A stretch of DNA of 64,000 bases. Source: Spisula solida (taxonomy: Eukaryota; Mollusca; Bivalvia; Venerida; Mactridae). The stretch spans positions 5,491,201-5,555,200 of the forward strand of contig OX365962.1 of NCBI GenBank assembly GCA_947247005.1. Reading direction: 5' to 3'. The notes under the pieces are model-generated. The model did no database searches and was not told the origin of the DNA. It saw only the letters and a program-made list of their open reading frames with translations. Both the position numbers and the translations under genes were made by a program. Shown here one piece after another: positions 12,250 through 25,246 of the stretch (within the stretch, counting starts at the first letter, position 1; each line of letters starts with the position of its first letter).

Positions 12250-12306
12250 ATGGATGCCTGATTAGCTCAATTGGTAGAGATTACTGATAAGGGGTTCGAA
12301 CCACCC
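12250..12306 (+). repeat. tRNA-like SINE head (relic)
   Basis: An A-box-like TTAGCTCAATTGG is followed by a B box GGTTCGAACCA. The spacing is too short for a full anticodon arm and the ends do not pair as an acceptor stem. It is therefore a tRNA-derived retroposon head rather than a tRNA gene. Confidence 0.5.
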
Positions 12307-12389
12307 GTCATTGGCATTTCTCTTCCTTCAGTCAAAGATTTATAGATGCTGGTGGCAGGTGTTTGACGGCTCGTGGTTGCAATGTCATA

Positions 12390-12737
12390 AGGGGGAGTGT
12401 AGTGTTATGGGGTGAGATGCTTGCCTGTTCAGCTCTAAGGGGGAATGTAGTGTTATGGGGTGAGATGCTTGCCTGTTCAGCTCTAAGGGGGAGTGTAGTG
12501 TTATGTGGTGAGATGCTTGCCTGTTCAACTCTAAGGGGGAGTGTAGTGTTATGGGATGAGATGCTTGCCTGTTCAGCTCTAAGGGGGAATGTAGTGTTAT
12601 GGGGTGAGATGCTTGCCTGTTCAGCTCTAAGGGGGAGTGTAGTGTTATGGGGTGAGATGCTTGCATGTTCAGTTCCAAGGGGGAGTGTAGTGATATGGGG
12701 TGAGATGCTTGCCTGTTCAGCTCTAAGGGGGAATGTA
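12390..12737. repeat. 48-bp minisatellite, about seven units
   Basis: The unit begins GGGGGAGTGTAGTGTTATGG and continues GTGAGATGCTTGCCTGTTCA. Units recur every 48 bases with a few substitutions. Because 48 is a multiple of three, long frames stay open on both strands (138 aa plus, 162 aa minus). Neither is called as a gene. Confidence 0.9.
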
Positions 12738-12779
12738 GACGGTAGATCCTTGTCTCATGTTCGGGGAGGGGGGTCATGA

Positions 12780-13960
12780 GTTTGAATTGAGCCACAGCTG
12801 CCACACATTGGTCCCCTATTGTTTGGCCCTTAAAATAGGGAGTAGGGTCATATTGCATCAACAACGTTACCAAGTTTTATACTGGTACATTTAGATCTAC
12901 TTGTTGAAAGTGCCAAGTCAAAAAACGAAAACTTCAAAATAAAACTGAAAGTAGATCTTTGTTGACAATGACGTCAACTCGCTGAACAAAGCTCTTGTTA
13001 TTAGTTTTGCACGTATACTAGATGTAATGAAACTTTAATATGTTTAATATATGACAAAAAGAAACATAAACAACCATTACCTTTTGATTCGGGGTTTCAC
13101 TGCCACTTTATCATCTTGCAGACAAATCTGCTGACATCATTCGAGTCGTCTGTACGCTCACAAAGTTTACACGTCGACACCGGTGCAGTATGATTGAAAC
13201 ATCAACCGTTTCAACGGTAAAATCGTCAAAAAAGAAATTCACAACAGTTTACAAAAGTTTCGGCAGCCATATTTACGAACGTTACGAGTGGCTCTGACCA
13301 TTCGTAGCTTTTGGCTGCATTCTTACGAATTCTTAGCGTCTTCGTTCGTACGAAAATATTGATAAAACGCTTATACGTTCGTACGAAGTTCGTATGCAAT
13401 TCGTACGCAATTCGTACGAAAAGAACGTTCGTAAGTACGTTGATAAAACGGTCCCTATATGTACCAAAACCACGCGCTGCCTTCCCTGTCTGACTTAATA
13501 TTATCTTATTGAATGTTGTAGAAAATCACAAGCTTAATCAGCATCAGTTATATGGAACAATTTGCATGTACCATTAAATGTTCACCAGTAAAATTCTCTT
13601 AAAACCATCAAACAGTCACACCTAGCATGGTTTTACCCCGGTGGACTAACCTAATTCATAACATGCATTTCTGAGTTTGTTTTAGTTAATATATTAACAG
13701 TATTTAGAAAAAGGATTCCGATTTCTGATGGTATATAATTTAATATATTTCGTTTAACCATTTAGGTTTTTTGTGACAATAGTCCTGTTTATTTTTGAAC
13801 GCCCCGTAAACATAATGAGTATGTGTCTTGTTATATTTTGATCCTATGTTGTATATCCAGAGTGTAATGTTATATATTTTGTTTGTTGTACATCTGACAG
13901 TTTATTATTAATACCTTGTTATTTTTTTGTAAACATAATATTTTGTCAAAGAGGCTCACG
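12780..13960. other. No gene seen; palindromic CGTTCGTACGAA-rich segment
   Basis: Between about 13260 and 13460 the words TTCGTACGAA and CGTTCGTA recur in both orientations, suggesting a decayed foldback element. CTGCCTTCCCTGTCTGACTT at about 13478 recurs near 45757 and, slightly changed, near 57887, so it belongs to an interspersed family. Confidence 0.45.
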
Positions 13961-13964
13961 TTAT

Positions 13965-14345
13965 TATTTATACCCCCAGATACATAGGATATGGGAGCTA
14001 TATTGGAGTCATACTTGAGGATGGTTGGTTGGTTGGTTGGTCGGTCGGTCGGTTTGTCCGTGCAAAATTTATCCGCGCTATTTCTCTGTATGTAATTGTC
14101 GGATTTCAATGAAACTTTGCATGAATGATCAATACGAAGTCTAGGTGTGCATATCGTCAGCGCACGTTGGTCGGATCAATTCTAAGGTAGTTGTGGCCCT
14201 TTGTTTTTACACTTATAAATTTTGTCTGCGCTATTTCTCAGCAACAAATGATCGGATTGCAACAGAACTTTGCACGAATGATCAGTACCAATTCTAGGTG
14301 TGCATATCTGACTGTATCAAGCAGTTTCTGGGGGTATTCATCACA
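13965..14345. repeat. Interspersed repeat with an internal ~150-bp duplication
   Basis: It starts with TACCCCCAGATACATAGGAT and ends with CTGGGGGTATTC, so the ends are weakly inverted. Two similar blocks share CGCTATTTCTC, TGCA-GAATGATCA and TCTAGGTGTGCATATC (about 14071-14155 and 14225-14310). A GGTT/GGTC run lies at 14022-14053. No coding frame is credible. Confidence 0.55.
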
Positions 14346-14692
14346 TTCAGTAATATTTCTTGTTAGTAGTAGTAGCAGTAGTACATGTATATAGAGGATA
14401 TGTGTTTGTTTGGATTGGATTGAATACGTTTTATATCTCATTACCTAATTTATTACAACATGGTGACTTACCGCCCTCAAAATGATAACATTGGTAACAA
14501 TGTCGGTTTTTTTCGTGCAACAATACGGAGGTTTCGAACCTGAACGTGTATCGTGTACTACTTCATGTTAATACTAAATGTGAGTATTTCGTCATCCAGG
14601 TGTATGTCTTTTCTACAAGTAAAGGACGTGTGACAGACGAAGTTAATGTGTACTATATCAGGTGTTCGTATGCATGAGAATCTCCAGGTTAT

Positions 14693-15245
14693 GTTTCCCA
14701 TGGTCAGGGGAAAACATAATGTTTTCAAGGTCAGAAGAAGTAAGGGAATTATGAAATTAGTCAGAGAAATTGGGCAATCAAAACTGAAAAAAATTCCCGC
14801 TGACTTTGCTCGCTTGTGACAATTCTAGATTATAAAAACTTCATGTCAATCATCAACACAAAACAAATCTGCCATAAACTATTTTGTTCCAAATGCAGTA
14901 CAACCTCTGTAGAGCAACACCATTTGTGAGCTGCAAATATTGGCCGTTGTATAGAGGTTGCTGCTCTACGGAGGTTAAATTTGAAGTAAATATCAGCTTA
15001 GGGAAATGTTGAATGTGTTGTTATACAGAGATAGTTGCAATATAGATGTCCGCTCTGGAGAGGTTGTACTATAAAGCAAGTACAGTTCGTCTTTTCTCTA
15101 TAATTATCGCCATAATTGTTTACCCAAACGTAACTTCAGATCCTTTGGTGCATATGACCGTTCAGAAAAGTCAGTGAAAACTGCCCTGTGGTCGGGGAAA
15201 AGTCAGGCACTTTTTGTGTCAGAATATTTATGGAAACCCTGTAGA
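14693..15245. mobile_element. Interspersed repeat, copy 2, carrying a small MITE
   Basis: Same family as 10622-11205. Nested at 14898-15073 is a ~175 bp MITE with ends AGTACAACCTCTGTAGAGC and the complement of AGTACAACCTCTCCAGAGC. CAGTACAACCTC ends suggest another pogo-type non-autonomous element. Fragments of it occur near 5812-5905. Confidence 0.6.
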
Positions 15246-15249
15246 TGTG

Positions 15250-16055
15250 ATTCCTTATGGACTCATTGAGTACAATGTATATACATTTGTATTTACAGTT
15301 TTTGTATCAACACACATCATAAGCAAGCAAATTTTACTTGCATCTGAAACATTTTCATGTACGGGTAGTTACATGTATTAGTATCGTACCCGATTGTTCC
15401 GCAACCTCTCTATTAAGACGGACGAGCAAAAATCAGTACTAGTTGCACGTATGATGTGCAGTTAAACTAGGTCTCGGTCAGAAGTATATGTATGCTTGTG
15501 ATAAAATATATGTGTTAGAAAACTACGTATCCTCACTCTATAACCTTCGTGCACTAGACGTCACACTTGTGGACAACACTGATGATATAAACGGTTGACA
15601 TGATTGCACAGTTAGATATTAGACGTTATAAATTAGGTAAATCACGCGAGTCCGTATAATGATAACAGTAGGCAGTAAATTCCATGTATCAGTAATAGAT
15701 AAAGAAGAAGTTTGTCCGATTGATAGAAAGTTCGGTCATTTCCGTATTTCTCCGGTAGATATACTATTGCAATGTATAAAGGCCGAGGTGATCTAGATAA
15801 GCCTGTTAGATGGATACAGCGCTAGCGGACCAGGTTTGAAAAGATGGTTGGGCATGTTTTCCTAGCTACGTAATAAAGATAGTTCGAATAACTGCGTATA
15901 ATAAATCAAATAATATTCTTTATACTGTACGTTCTTTGAATATTTCATTATTTTATTTGATGTATTTTCACGAAAATAAGTGTAGCTAATAACAAATAAT
16001 AACTTTTTGTTTTCCCCTTATATTAATAAAAATAAATATAAATACCCTGGTTTTC
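15250..16055. other. No gene or clear repeat seen
   Basis: AT-rich sequence with short random frames only. Confidence 0.4.
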
Positions 16056-16239
16056 GTGTTCATAATTGTAAATAATTACGAAATAATCGAATTATAATAA
16101 CTTTGCCGGTGTATGCGAGACGATAGAGACCATATTCCTGAACTATCGATACCAGGGTTCCATTGCATAACCAATCTACTCTACGACAAGCGGTACGCAG
16201 ATAAGTCATAACACCGAGTACCACTTTGTCATTTACTGT

Positions 16240-16377
16240 GAATGACCATCCTTCATGCAAAGTTTGAAGATCCTAGGACAAAGCGTTCTTGAGTTATTGA
16301 CCAACAAACAGACATACCGACCGACAGACAGGTACAAAGCAATATACCCCCTCATCAAAGATGGGGGCATGCTTGTC
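16240..16377. repeat. End of an interspersed repeat with GGGGGCAT terminus
   Basis: GACCGACAGACAGGTACAAA then ATATACCCCCTC and GATGGGGGCATGC. The CCCCCT/GGGGGCAT pair resembles the ends of the insert at 10808-11036. The left boundary, possibly near 16080, is unclear. Confidence 0.45.
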
Positions 16378-16803
16378 TGGCAGAAGAAAACTGTTTGACT
16401 TGTTAACGATGTTTATTATTGAGGCGGTCTTTAGTTGACGATCCGAAATCATAGTTCACTGCATAACTTACATAACGGAAAACGCTCAAATCAGTATGTC
16501 TGGTTAAATGAAATTTTAGCTCATGGATTGCTGCATGTTTTGGTTACCCAGCAGTGACGACGTATGAACTCTACTTGTGTGTGTCATATTCTATAGTTTA
16601 ATGGTACAAATCCGTGCGTTTTATCATATGTAATACACTACTGCTATCTATACACGCATCGTGCACGATAAATACACTTGTGGTTAGTGACTACGTCAGT
16701 GAGTCACGAGTGTCCAGGGTTTTTTGGTTTTGTACTGATTGGATTTGTGTTGATTGTGAAACTAGTTTTTAACAACCTAATATAACTCTAACGCGGTATT
16801 GGA

Positions 16804-17124
16804 CATATCGCTGGCTTACAATTAGAAGGTTGTAAGTACTACTCAAGACCTTATAGGACTCATGCATGTTTGAGAATTTTAAGAATTAGAAAGTCGTAAG
16901 TACAAAATGAATATTTTTGAGAAAGAAGAAAAAACTCTGAAAACTAATCTTTATACATGGAAAAACTAGCTTTTTAAACTTCTGTTTGGTCAACATGACC
17001 ACTTCCGATTTTCATAAAAATAGATTCAGATCTCAAATATGCATGCGTCTTATAAGGTCGTAAGTAGTACTTACGACGTCGTAATTATGTAGTACTTACG
17101 ACCTTCTACTTCTAAGTCAGTGTA
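16804..17124. mobile_element. MITE family A, copy 3
   Basis: The left end CATATCGCTGGCTTA is identical to copy 1. The inside shares GGTCAACATGACCACTTCC with copy 2. The right end has AGTACTTACGACCTTCTA repeated. No coding capacity is visible. Confidence 0.75.
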
Positions 17125-17129
17125 ATGTT

Positions 17130-20030
17130 ATGTACTATACGTGGTACTGGTAAAGATGGGTATATTAGTCGGAGTATATTGATAACCTTGCCCCTTTTAC
17201 AATGTTTGACTAGTTTTAAAACCTCGCACGTCATCTCGAAGCATGAATTGAGTACAGAAGGAATTTGTTCACGTTCACCAATGTTTAACGTCATAGCGAG
17301 CACCGTTAACATATTTAAACAAGTCGTTTAAAAAGGTTAAACAAATACGGTTGTATGAAATCAAGAAAGGACCATCGCATGGGGGTGTCTGTATCGCATA
17401 GATCGCATACCAAATCGCTAATTCGTATAACAACAGTTTGTCTTTTCCTATTCCGGTTATTGCCAAAGTCAGACCAAGTAGCAGCGGTACCGCTCGTAAA
17501 CAGCTTTCGACAAAACAATATAAATACTGTAGCGCACAGAAAATCCAACGCCACACAGAAACGACGACAGCGCTTAGCCACCAACGCAAGAGTCAGACAT
17601 AGAACGAACCATCCGTATCACCCGGCAATGAATGACACACTGACAGTGTGTACTGTGAATTTCGTACATAATTAACCATAAAGGGAGGTCATTTTAAATG
17701 ATAACTACACTGAAGTGAAGTCGGGTGTTCCGTAAATTAAAATGAGTGACTGCATAAAATGGCAGTTGAAACCGGAAGTAGGAAAAAACAAGACGTCAAA
17801 CAATATAACGTAAATGTGGAAAGGTAGTTCTGGGTACCGTTGGGTATATTGGAGCGAATAGAAAGTCAATGGTACAGTGTGTATGACATTAACATCATTT
17901 AAGACGTTGCTATGACGTCGTGAACCTGAACACAATTGCGTTTTTCTTACGTAAAATTTACGACACCCCACCCAAACTATGATTACATTTCAGTGTACAG
18001 ATTTGTTTTAAGCGAGACATCAAAATTTTATTTATCAGTTTAAAGCCTTGATTATTCCCTTCAAATCTATATTTGAAAAATAACGTTGATGTTTGCTAAT
18101 GTCAAAGAATTGGACCTTAAAGAGCGAATTGTGTACTAATTTATGAGCATTGTTTGTGCCATAACAGGACTCCGTACACATGCACATTTAACTTAATGAT
18201 TTCGTCTGGCCTTCGGTGGATATAAGTGCATCGACCCAGAGTCGGTCATGATATGACACCATGTCTGTGACCGTACAGCCTTACATGTATATAATAGTCC
18301 TTATTACAGATTTTAGCCTTTAAACTTTGGAGATATAAGTACCCGAAAACTCCACTGAATACGAATCATGAACGATGTTCGTTTATAAACAGTATAGTAA
18401 CAGGACAGTGAGGCACTTATGTCGTGATTATTAGAGTATAACCAGGGCTCTATCATAATATAGAGGAAACCAAAGTGTGTATAAATAACCGTTAAAACAC
18501 ACCTACTGCAAATAACTTAATAGCGTTCCGGGAAAGGGAAATAGTGCAGCGGTTATTATGTTTTGATGCGTTGTCAAATGCGGAATGTTAGCTAATTTAG
18601 AATCGAAATAATGAATTGAATTGTGTTCCATCTATAATAAAGCATGGCCACTTGTTCGGGTTCGGATTCCTGATTTAATTACTACGCATCCAAACTCATG
18701 ACCGTGCTTTGTTCTGCGATAAAACACAGACACATATTCATTATTTCTTAATTAACTAATTTTCAACTAATATTTCATACATACGTGTAATCCCTTGTCA
18801 ATTTGTAACTACCCTGGGTGTCACACAGACAAACATAGTACTTGATTTTAACTAGTCTGGGACAGTAGCTATTCAATAAGTATTTAAAAGTCGTATTCGA
18901 ACCCTCGCCTTGTTGGCGGTATCCGATAGCCAAGACATGACGACTTCGGTTTTCATATGTTGTTTTCTGTTTATATGTTGTCATTCATGATTTCTATAAA
19001 TTGTCACATTTTACATGGAACCCAAATATATGAGTTCATCCATTGTCCTATCAGATTTGTTATTTTTACCAGTCTTAGAGTACAATAACGAAAACACGAA
19101 GATCAATTAGCCCCTGGTCAAATGTTATGTATTGTACTGTCCAGTTAGGATATTATGAGAGTGACGTTTTCGTTTATGTGTACACAAAATATTACAACCA
19201 TTGTCTGAACAGGTAGAGCGAATATAGTATGTTAGTTTAGCGTTAACATTAAAGCTGTATAAGCATTTATAATTGTAATTAAGCCGTATTACTCCGTGCA
19301 CCACTGCATCAAAAGCACTCTATTCGTCCCTACCTGGACGGTACCAAATTTCTGGATTTTTTTCAAAACTGAAAATAACTCATGCCGAATAAAAATGTCG
19401 ATACAGCAAAAAATAAGGGAGAGGGTGCCTATGACAATATAAGATGTTTGTATCCTGGACATCATTTCAAACTTAATTTATCAATGTCTAAGTTTCTCAG
19501 CGGGCATTAGGTCAAAAGATCGTCCACAAACAAGTATACTGGCCTGAGGACATGTGTTTACATTTCATTTTATCATGAAAAACAAGAAATTCATTTGACG
19601 TCATAACGTCATCACGAGTGTCATGTATGAATCATTTGACATTGAACTTGAGTAAAGGTCAGAAAACAGGTTCTGAAAATCATTAATTTCGCAGGTATTA
19701 AATTTCGCGGATTATAGTAAAATGTTAATTTGGTGGTTTCTTTAAAATTCGTGAATTGTAAATATTTGAAGAAAATCTTTAGTTACGCATTGTGGAGCTC
19801 ATTTATTCGAGGGGATTTAATTTCGCGATCAAATTCATCCGCGAAATCAACAAAAATTAATCCACCGCAAATATAAATAACATTACAGTATAACTTGATT
19901 TACGGACAGTTATGCTTTCTGACATTTAACATTTAGCCTTGGTAAGGTTACCCTAAACGAACACTGAGTTTAATGTGGCCGTAATGTATCTTTGGTTTCA
20001 GTCCTTGGCTGTAACCGGGAGACTAAGTAT
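17130..20030. other. Gene-poor stretch; one TTTCGCGG-type repeat at 19680-19893
   Basis: The overlapping 60-106 aa frames at 17112-17971 occur on both strands with no domain similarity and are not called. At 19680-19893, ATTTCGCGGAT and ATCCGCGAAAT face each other and the segment ends in TTACAGTA. It is related in style to the elements at 23465-23600 and 51019-51240. Confidence 0.4.
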
Positions 20031-20033
20031 CTA

Positions 20034-20376
20034 TGTAGCAATACCACGCGATATTTGGCTGCATATCCAAGACGAAATTTTATTTACTTCGAAAACAAAA
20101 CAAAGTATAGCCATAGGTATTTTATTTCCATACCGATTTCTATGAAATTGAAATATACGTCACGAAAAGGGGTTAATTATTAATTTTGCTTTCCACGAAA
20201 TATAAGATTTACTTCAGCAGCTGTGCCGTTTTGTCCAGCACCCTGTGAAACCTTGAAAAAGATTAGGCTTGAAAAACTGTAGTTCGATCGCATACTATTT
20301 GTTGTTTTCGAAGTAAAGCAAATTTCGTCTTGGATGTGTAGCCTTTAGTGATTTAAAATCACGTGGTATTGCTACA
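20034..20376. mobile_element. Foldback MITE upstream of the choice-of-anchor I gene (343 bp)
   Basis: GTAGCAATACCACG on the left is matched by CGTGGTATTGCTAC on the right. The inversion continues through ATCCAAGACGAAATTT and TACTTCGAAAACAA, giving arms of roughly 80 bases. It lies 252 bases before the ATG at 20629 and may influence that promoter. Confidence 0.75.
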
Positions 20377-20628
20377 CTGACAATTATAACTGCTCATCAA
20401 TTCTGCTAGGGACTTCAATTCAGAATCTGACTATGGGACTATAACCAAACAAATTGAAACGCACACACAACGAAACATGATATTCTTTAAAGACTTTTGG
20501 CCTAACAACCGTCCTGCATCTAGCGCAATGCAGTATGTGTATAAAAAAAGCTTGGTTTGCGCGCATTCATTGCATCCGCTATTTCATCTTTGCTGCGATT
20601 GCACTCAAACTCAAGATAACAATAAAAT

Positions 20629-23600
20629 ATGAAAATGAAGATTTATAATTTACTGGCTCTTTGCCTATGTTTTGCGTTTGTGAATTGTTCTAACGTTGAC
20701 TTTGTAACATTGTCGACGCTTTATTTACCGTACAAGTATACGCCAACAGCACACTATGCTCTGGATCAGGACGCCGCGGAACAGATGGCCTATGATGCTA
20801 CCAATCATATCCTATACTCAGTTGGTAAGTGTTTTAATATTTTTATACTTGCATTTGCCACATCTTAAATTTGTTTTTAAAGCCTTAGAACCGTGCGTTG
20901 TTTGATTTCTTAATTTTTCTTGTGACTTTATATAAATGTGCACTAGCCACTAGGCACTTTATAAATTTGATTTTGTAACTTTCAAAAATTGGTTTTACTT
21001 GAAACTTCAGAAATTTGCGTTTGTAATGACTTGTCATACAATTGCTTTCAAGAATGTAAATTTAAAAAAAGCATTTGACACTTCATGAATTTTATTTTGA
21101 AACTACGCTGTGAATTCATAAATAAAATTCATAAAGTGTGAAATGCTAATGATTTTTAAAAGCAAATTGATGAAGGGCCAAAAGTTTTATGAATTCACAA
21201 AAATCATTCAATTGCTTCTGGAACATGTTAAACTTGCTTTTTGCACTTAATTTGTTTTTATTTTCAAACTTCATGAATGTAGTTCACGCTGTGAATTCAT
21301 AAATTTGCCATGACGTTTAGCAATATTAATAAATTTGCTTTTTGTGCATCTTGCATTAAATTCTGTTTTTGGCACTTTATAAATTTGCTTTTAAAAATCG
21401 TTCAATTACTTCTGGAACTTTATAAATTTTATTTTAATGCTACATGAATTTGCTTTTAATCATTAGGCTAGAATTGAACAGCAATTAATTTCTGCAGTGA
21501 ACACCGTAGTGTATTTTTCACCGTGATTCCTGTCACAATACCATGTGTCTTCTTATGACTTTCAATATTTTCATATAATTATTTGCTTTTAAAACTTATG
21601 TATAATTATGTTATTGGCACATCAAAGCTCTGTATTCCATGAATTTGCTTTTGTTTTTTTAGTTTATGCTTCCTAAGTTTGCTTTTAAAAACTTCATAAA
21701 TTTGGTTTTGGAAGTTCATGAATTTAATCTTTAAACTTCATCCACTGGTTTTAAAAATTAATACATTTGCCTTTTTCAACTAGAAGTCATATTTCCCTTT
21801 GTCAAATCAATAAAGTAAATATATTTTGGCACTTCCTAAAATTTATTTTGGTATTTCATTATATTGCTTTCAAATGGTAGACCAAATCGATGGCTCAGTG
21901 CAAAACTATGTTATCTACATCAATTTATATAGGCATGTACCATAGTTTTGCACTGAGCCCTCGAAATGCTGGTGTTTACCTCGTTTACCGTTCTCCAGGT
22001 CACACCAACGTTCACGTGATTGACATCAGTGACGTCACTAATCCGAACGTGCTGTATCATTCTTCTTATGATAATGTTGACGTCACCGATGTAGAAGTAT
22101 GTGGTGGCTTCGTTTATGTTGCCTATGACAACCAAACCAAACGAGAAGACGGTTTCATTGAAATATTTCGAGTGTTCAATAAGACAACGATGACCTTGGA
22201 ACTCGTACACCGTATTATCGGTATGTATAGTTTTAGTCGATAGTATTTAGTCGACACTCATGAATAATCCGTGTTTTCCCGTCGTCCTAGATATATCATG
22301 TTTGTTATTCTCAAATGTTAAAGCCCCATTCAGCCTTAAACGGCTATTTTCAAAAACAGATAATTCGGTACCATTTCTGCAGTATGATGGATTTTGAGTA
22401 CTTAAGTTGAGTCCCAAAGGTGGAAATTACCATAATTAAGCTGGAAAAAACGAAATGCAAAATATATATTTTTATACAGCCTCTAGTTGTTATGTTGACA
22501 AAATAACGAATTGTTACCAATAGATGTACGATTTATAGTATAAGGGAAGCAACTAAAATATTGATCATTTCTAAACAAAATCCTTGTATTTAATTGTATG
22601 ATAAAAAAACTTTTTGGGAAAGATAATGGGGCTTTGAAACATTGATAAAGCACACAAATATAATTGAAACACAGTTTAATTATTTACCACAATACCATTT
22701 AAATTGTAGGCATGTCTTGTTATTCGTTCTATAAATAGAATACCAATAAAATGGCGGACACTGATGATACATATTGCCTTAAAGTGCTTCCTGTTTGCAT
22801 ACGATATACCCATGTGACAAAGATGCATCCAGCATACGTCAATAACCGAATTATTTAAAAATTGAAAGCTTAAAATATGTTTTAAAAGCAACGGGGGTAC
22901 TAGTACCAATGAACGAAATTAAACGATAACCCTGCTGACAGTGTGCATTTTGTAACATTATTGCACTATGACATGAGCTTATGTAGATGTGTAATACAAA
23001 AATGTATAAGCATAACGAATGTCATATAGGAGAAGTTTATATAATTTCATGAAGAAAAGTATATCATTATTTTAAAGAACGAATACAATTGTTTATTCGC
23101 TAAATGATCTGGATTCTTAAACTACAGATATATGTCAATATATCATGGAATCATTAGAACTGGCCAATAAACATATTCGATTAGCAATTGTCTCCCTTTA
23201 ATTTTAACTAATTTCAAATGAATACATGTACTTGAACAATGGACTTTTTTATATGTTGTTTAGTTGGCGATATACCTGACATGATTCACCCAACATCTGA
23301 CTGTAAGAAACTTGTAGTTGCCATAGAAGCCGAACCTTACGTTGATGACGTCAACAACAGACTTGTAGATAATCCAGGGGGCGTGGCCATCATTACATTT
23401 CCAGGTGACGTGGCTGCATCATTCAACATGAACATGCTCACCTTTGACAAATTCAATGCCAGGTACTGTAAAATCATTTAATTTCAATGAGACGAAATTT
23501 CGTGGCAATGATGAAAAAGGCCATTTCGTGGGGGCGTAATTTCGTGGCAATGATGAAAAAGGCCATTCCGTGGGGACGTAATTTCACGTAATTTTAGAAA

Positions 23601-25198
23601 AAAATGGCTAGGTCAAAATGCACACATAAAATTATATTTACATGTATCAGAAATCATTCAAACATCAGACAGATACACTTTTTATTACATGTTGATGTTT
23701 GCAAATAAACTTCCCAAAAACCCAGTACGTCTACCACTATCATCAGTTCAAATATTTGATCAAACACATACTCAGTATCTTTGTCGATCAATTATATACT
23801 CATTTTGAATTATTTGAGAAAACTGTTGCGGACGACTTACGAGTAGTCAGTTCAGCCAGTCTTGGTTTTCACAAAGCATCTTATTGGAAAACTTAAAATA
23901 TTATTGCTTATGTGAAAATTTCTGAGCCGTTTAACTGATCTAGTGAAATACACAGGTAACTGATCTAGTGCAATACACAGGTAACTGATCTAGTGCAATA
24001 CACAGGTAACTGATCTAGTGCAATACACAGGTAACTGTATCATTGATAAAGAGTAAACAACTTTTTTATAAAATTTATGTTATCTAAGATATTATAAATT
24101 TTATGAAACAAATGTTTTGTTTAAGAAATAAAAATCTGTTCGCGTATTTTGTCGGTGAATGAAACATGGGCAGGAGTTCGGATGCGGAAAAATTAAATTA
24201 CGAGTGCGTAGCATGTTGTGCATCCGAACGAGTGCCCGTGTTTTATTCACCGACAAAATACAAGAACAGAGTTTTTATTTCGATTCTAAATACGATAATA
24301 TCCCGCACTATTTCACTGCGCGCATTCTATTTTCATCCATTTGACAATTAACATAATTCCACGCTGAAATTGAGTGGCTTATTAGCTGGACCAATTACCT
24401 GTGTAGGTCGGCTCTATGTTTAATGGATTAATCCGCGGATCGTGTTAGAATTACTCTTTATTAATGATGCAGTTACCTGTGTTGCAATGTAGGTATTTTC
24501 TAATACTGTATATTGATATTTATACAATTATTCAAAGCTCACCATTTTATGATCGACTAGTCCGAACTGCTTATTACGGTCCTGATATAGACTTTGCTCG
24601 TAATGTCATTTTACCAAAGGTATTCTAATTTACCTTTTTCTAACCGTAAACGGTATATCACATTGCTCTATTCCTACAGATTTGACGAACTGTCTAAATC
24701 CGGGGTAAGATGGGTCTACCGTGGAGTTAACAACAGTAACCCATTCTCTAACGATGTCGAACCAGAATACATCGCCTTCAATGAAGAGGAGACGAAAGCT
24801 TACATTTGTTTACAAGTAAGTCAACATTTTCCCTTTGTTATTTTACTACAAAATTGCATAAGTAAAGGGGAAATATAAATGCTAGCATCTTCTCTGATGC
24901 TCTAGAAATGATGAAGTACGCCTATATCCTACCTCTCACAATAAATGCCACACTGCAAAATTTCTTAAACTTGCATATTACCATAAGGGGAGCTAATTGG
25001 TTATGTTAACTATACTGAAATACCACATTGATTATTCGGTTGGAATTTAATCAAATTGTGTCCCTTCACAGGAGAATAATGCTATAGCTGTTGTCGATAT
25101 GCAATCTGAAGTTATTGAAGATATAAAAGGACTAGGCTACAAAAGGTGGCAGGACTTTACATTTGATGCCAGCGACAGAGATATTGGTAAGTTAAACG

Positions 25199-25246
<48 letters not shown>

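Noticed and set aside
12250..12306. tRNA gene
   Set aside because: A- and B-box words are present, but the spacing is too short for an anticodon arm and no acceptor stem forms.
12363..12873. Long opposing frames of 138 aa (+) and 162 aa (-)
   Set aside because: Both run through the 48-bp minisatellite. The period is divisible by three, so frames stay open by chance.
17112..17971. Cluster of 66-106 aa frames on both strands
   Set aside because: Mutually overlapping, no domain, no splice context, no paralogue in the window.
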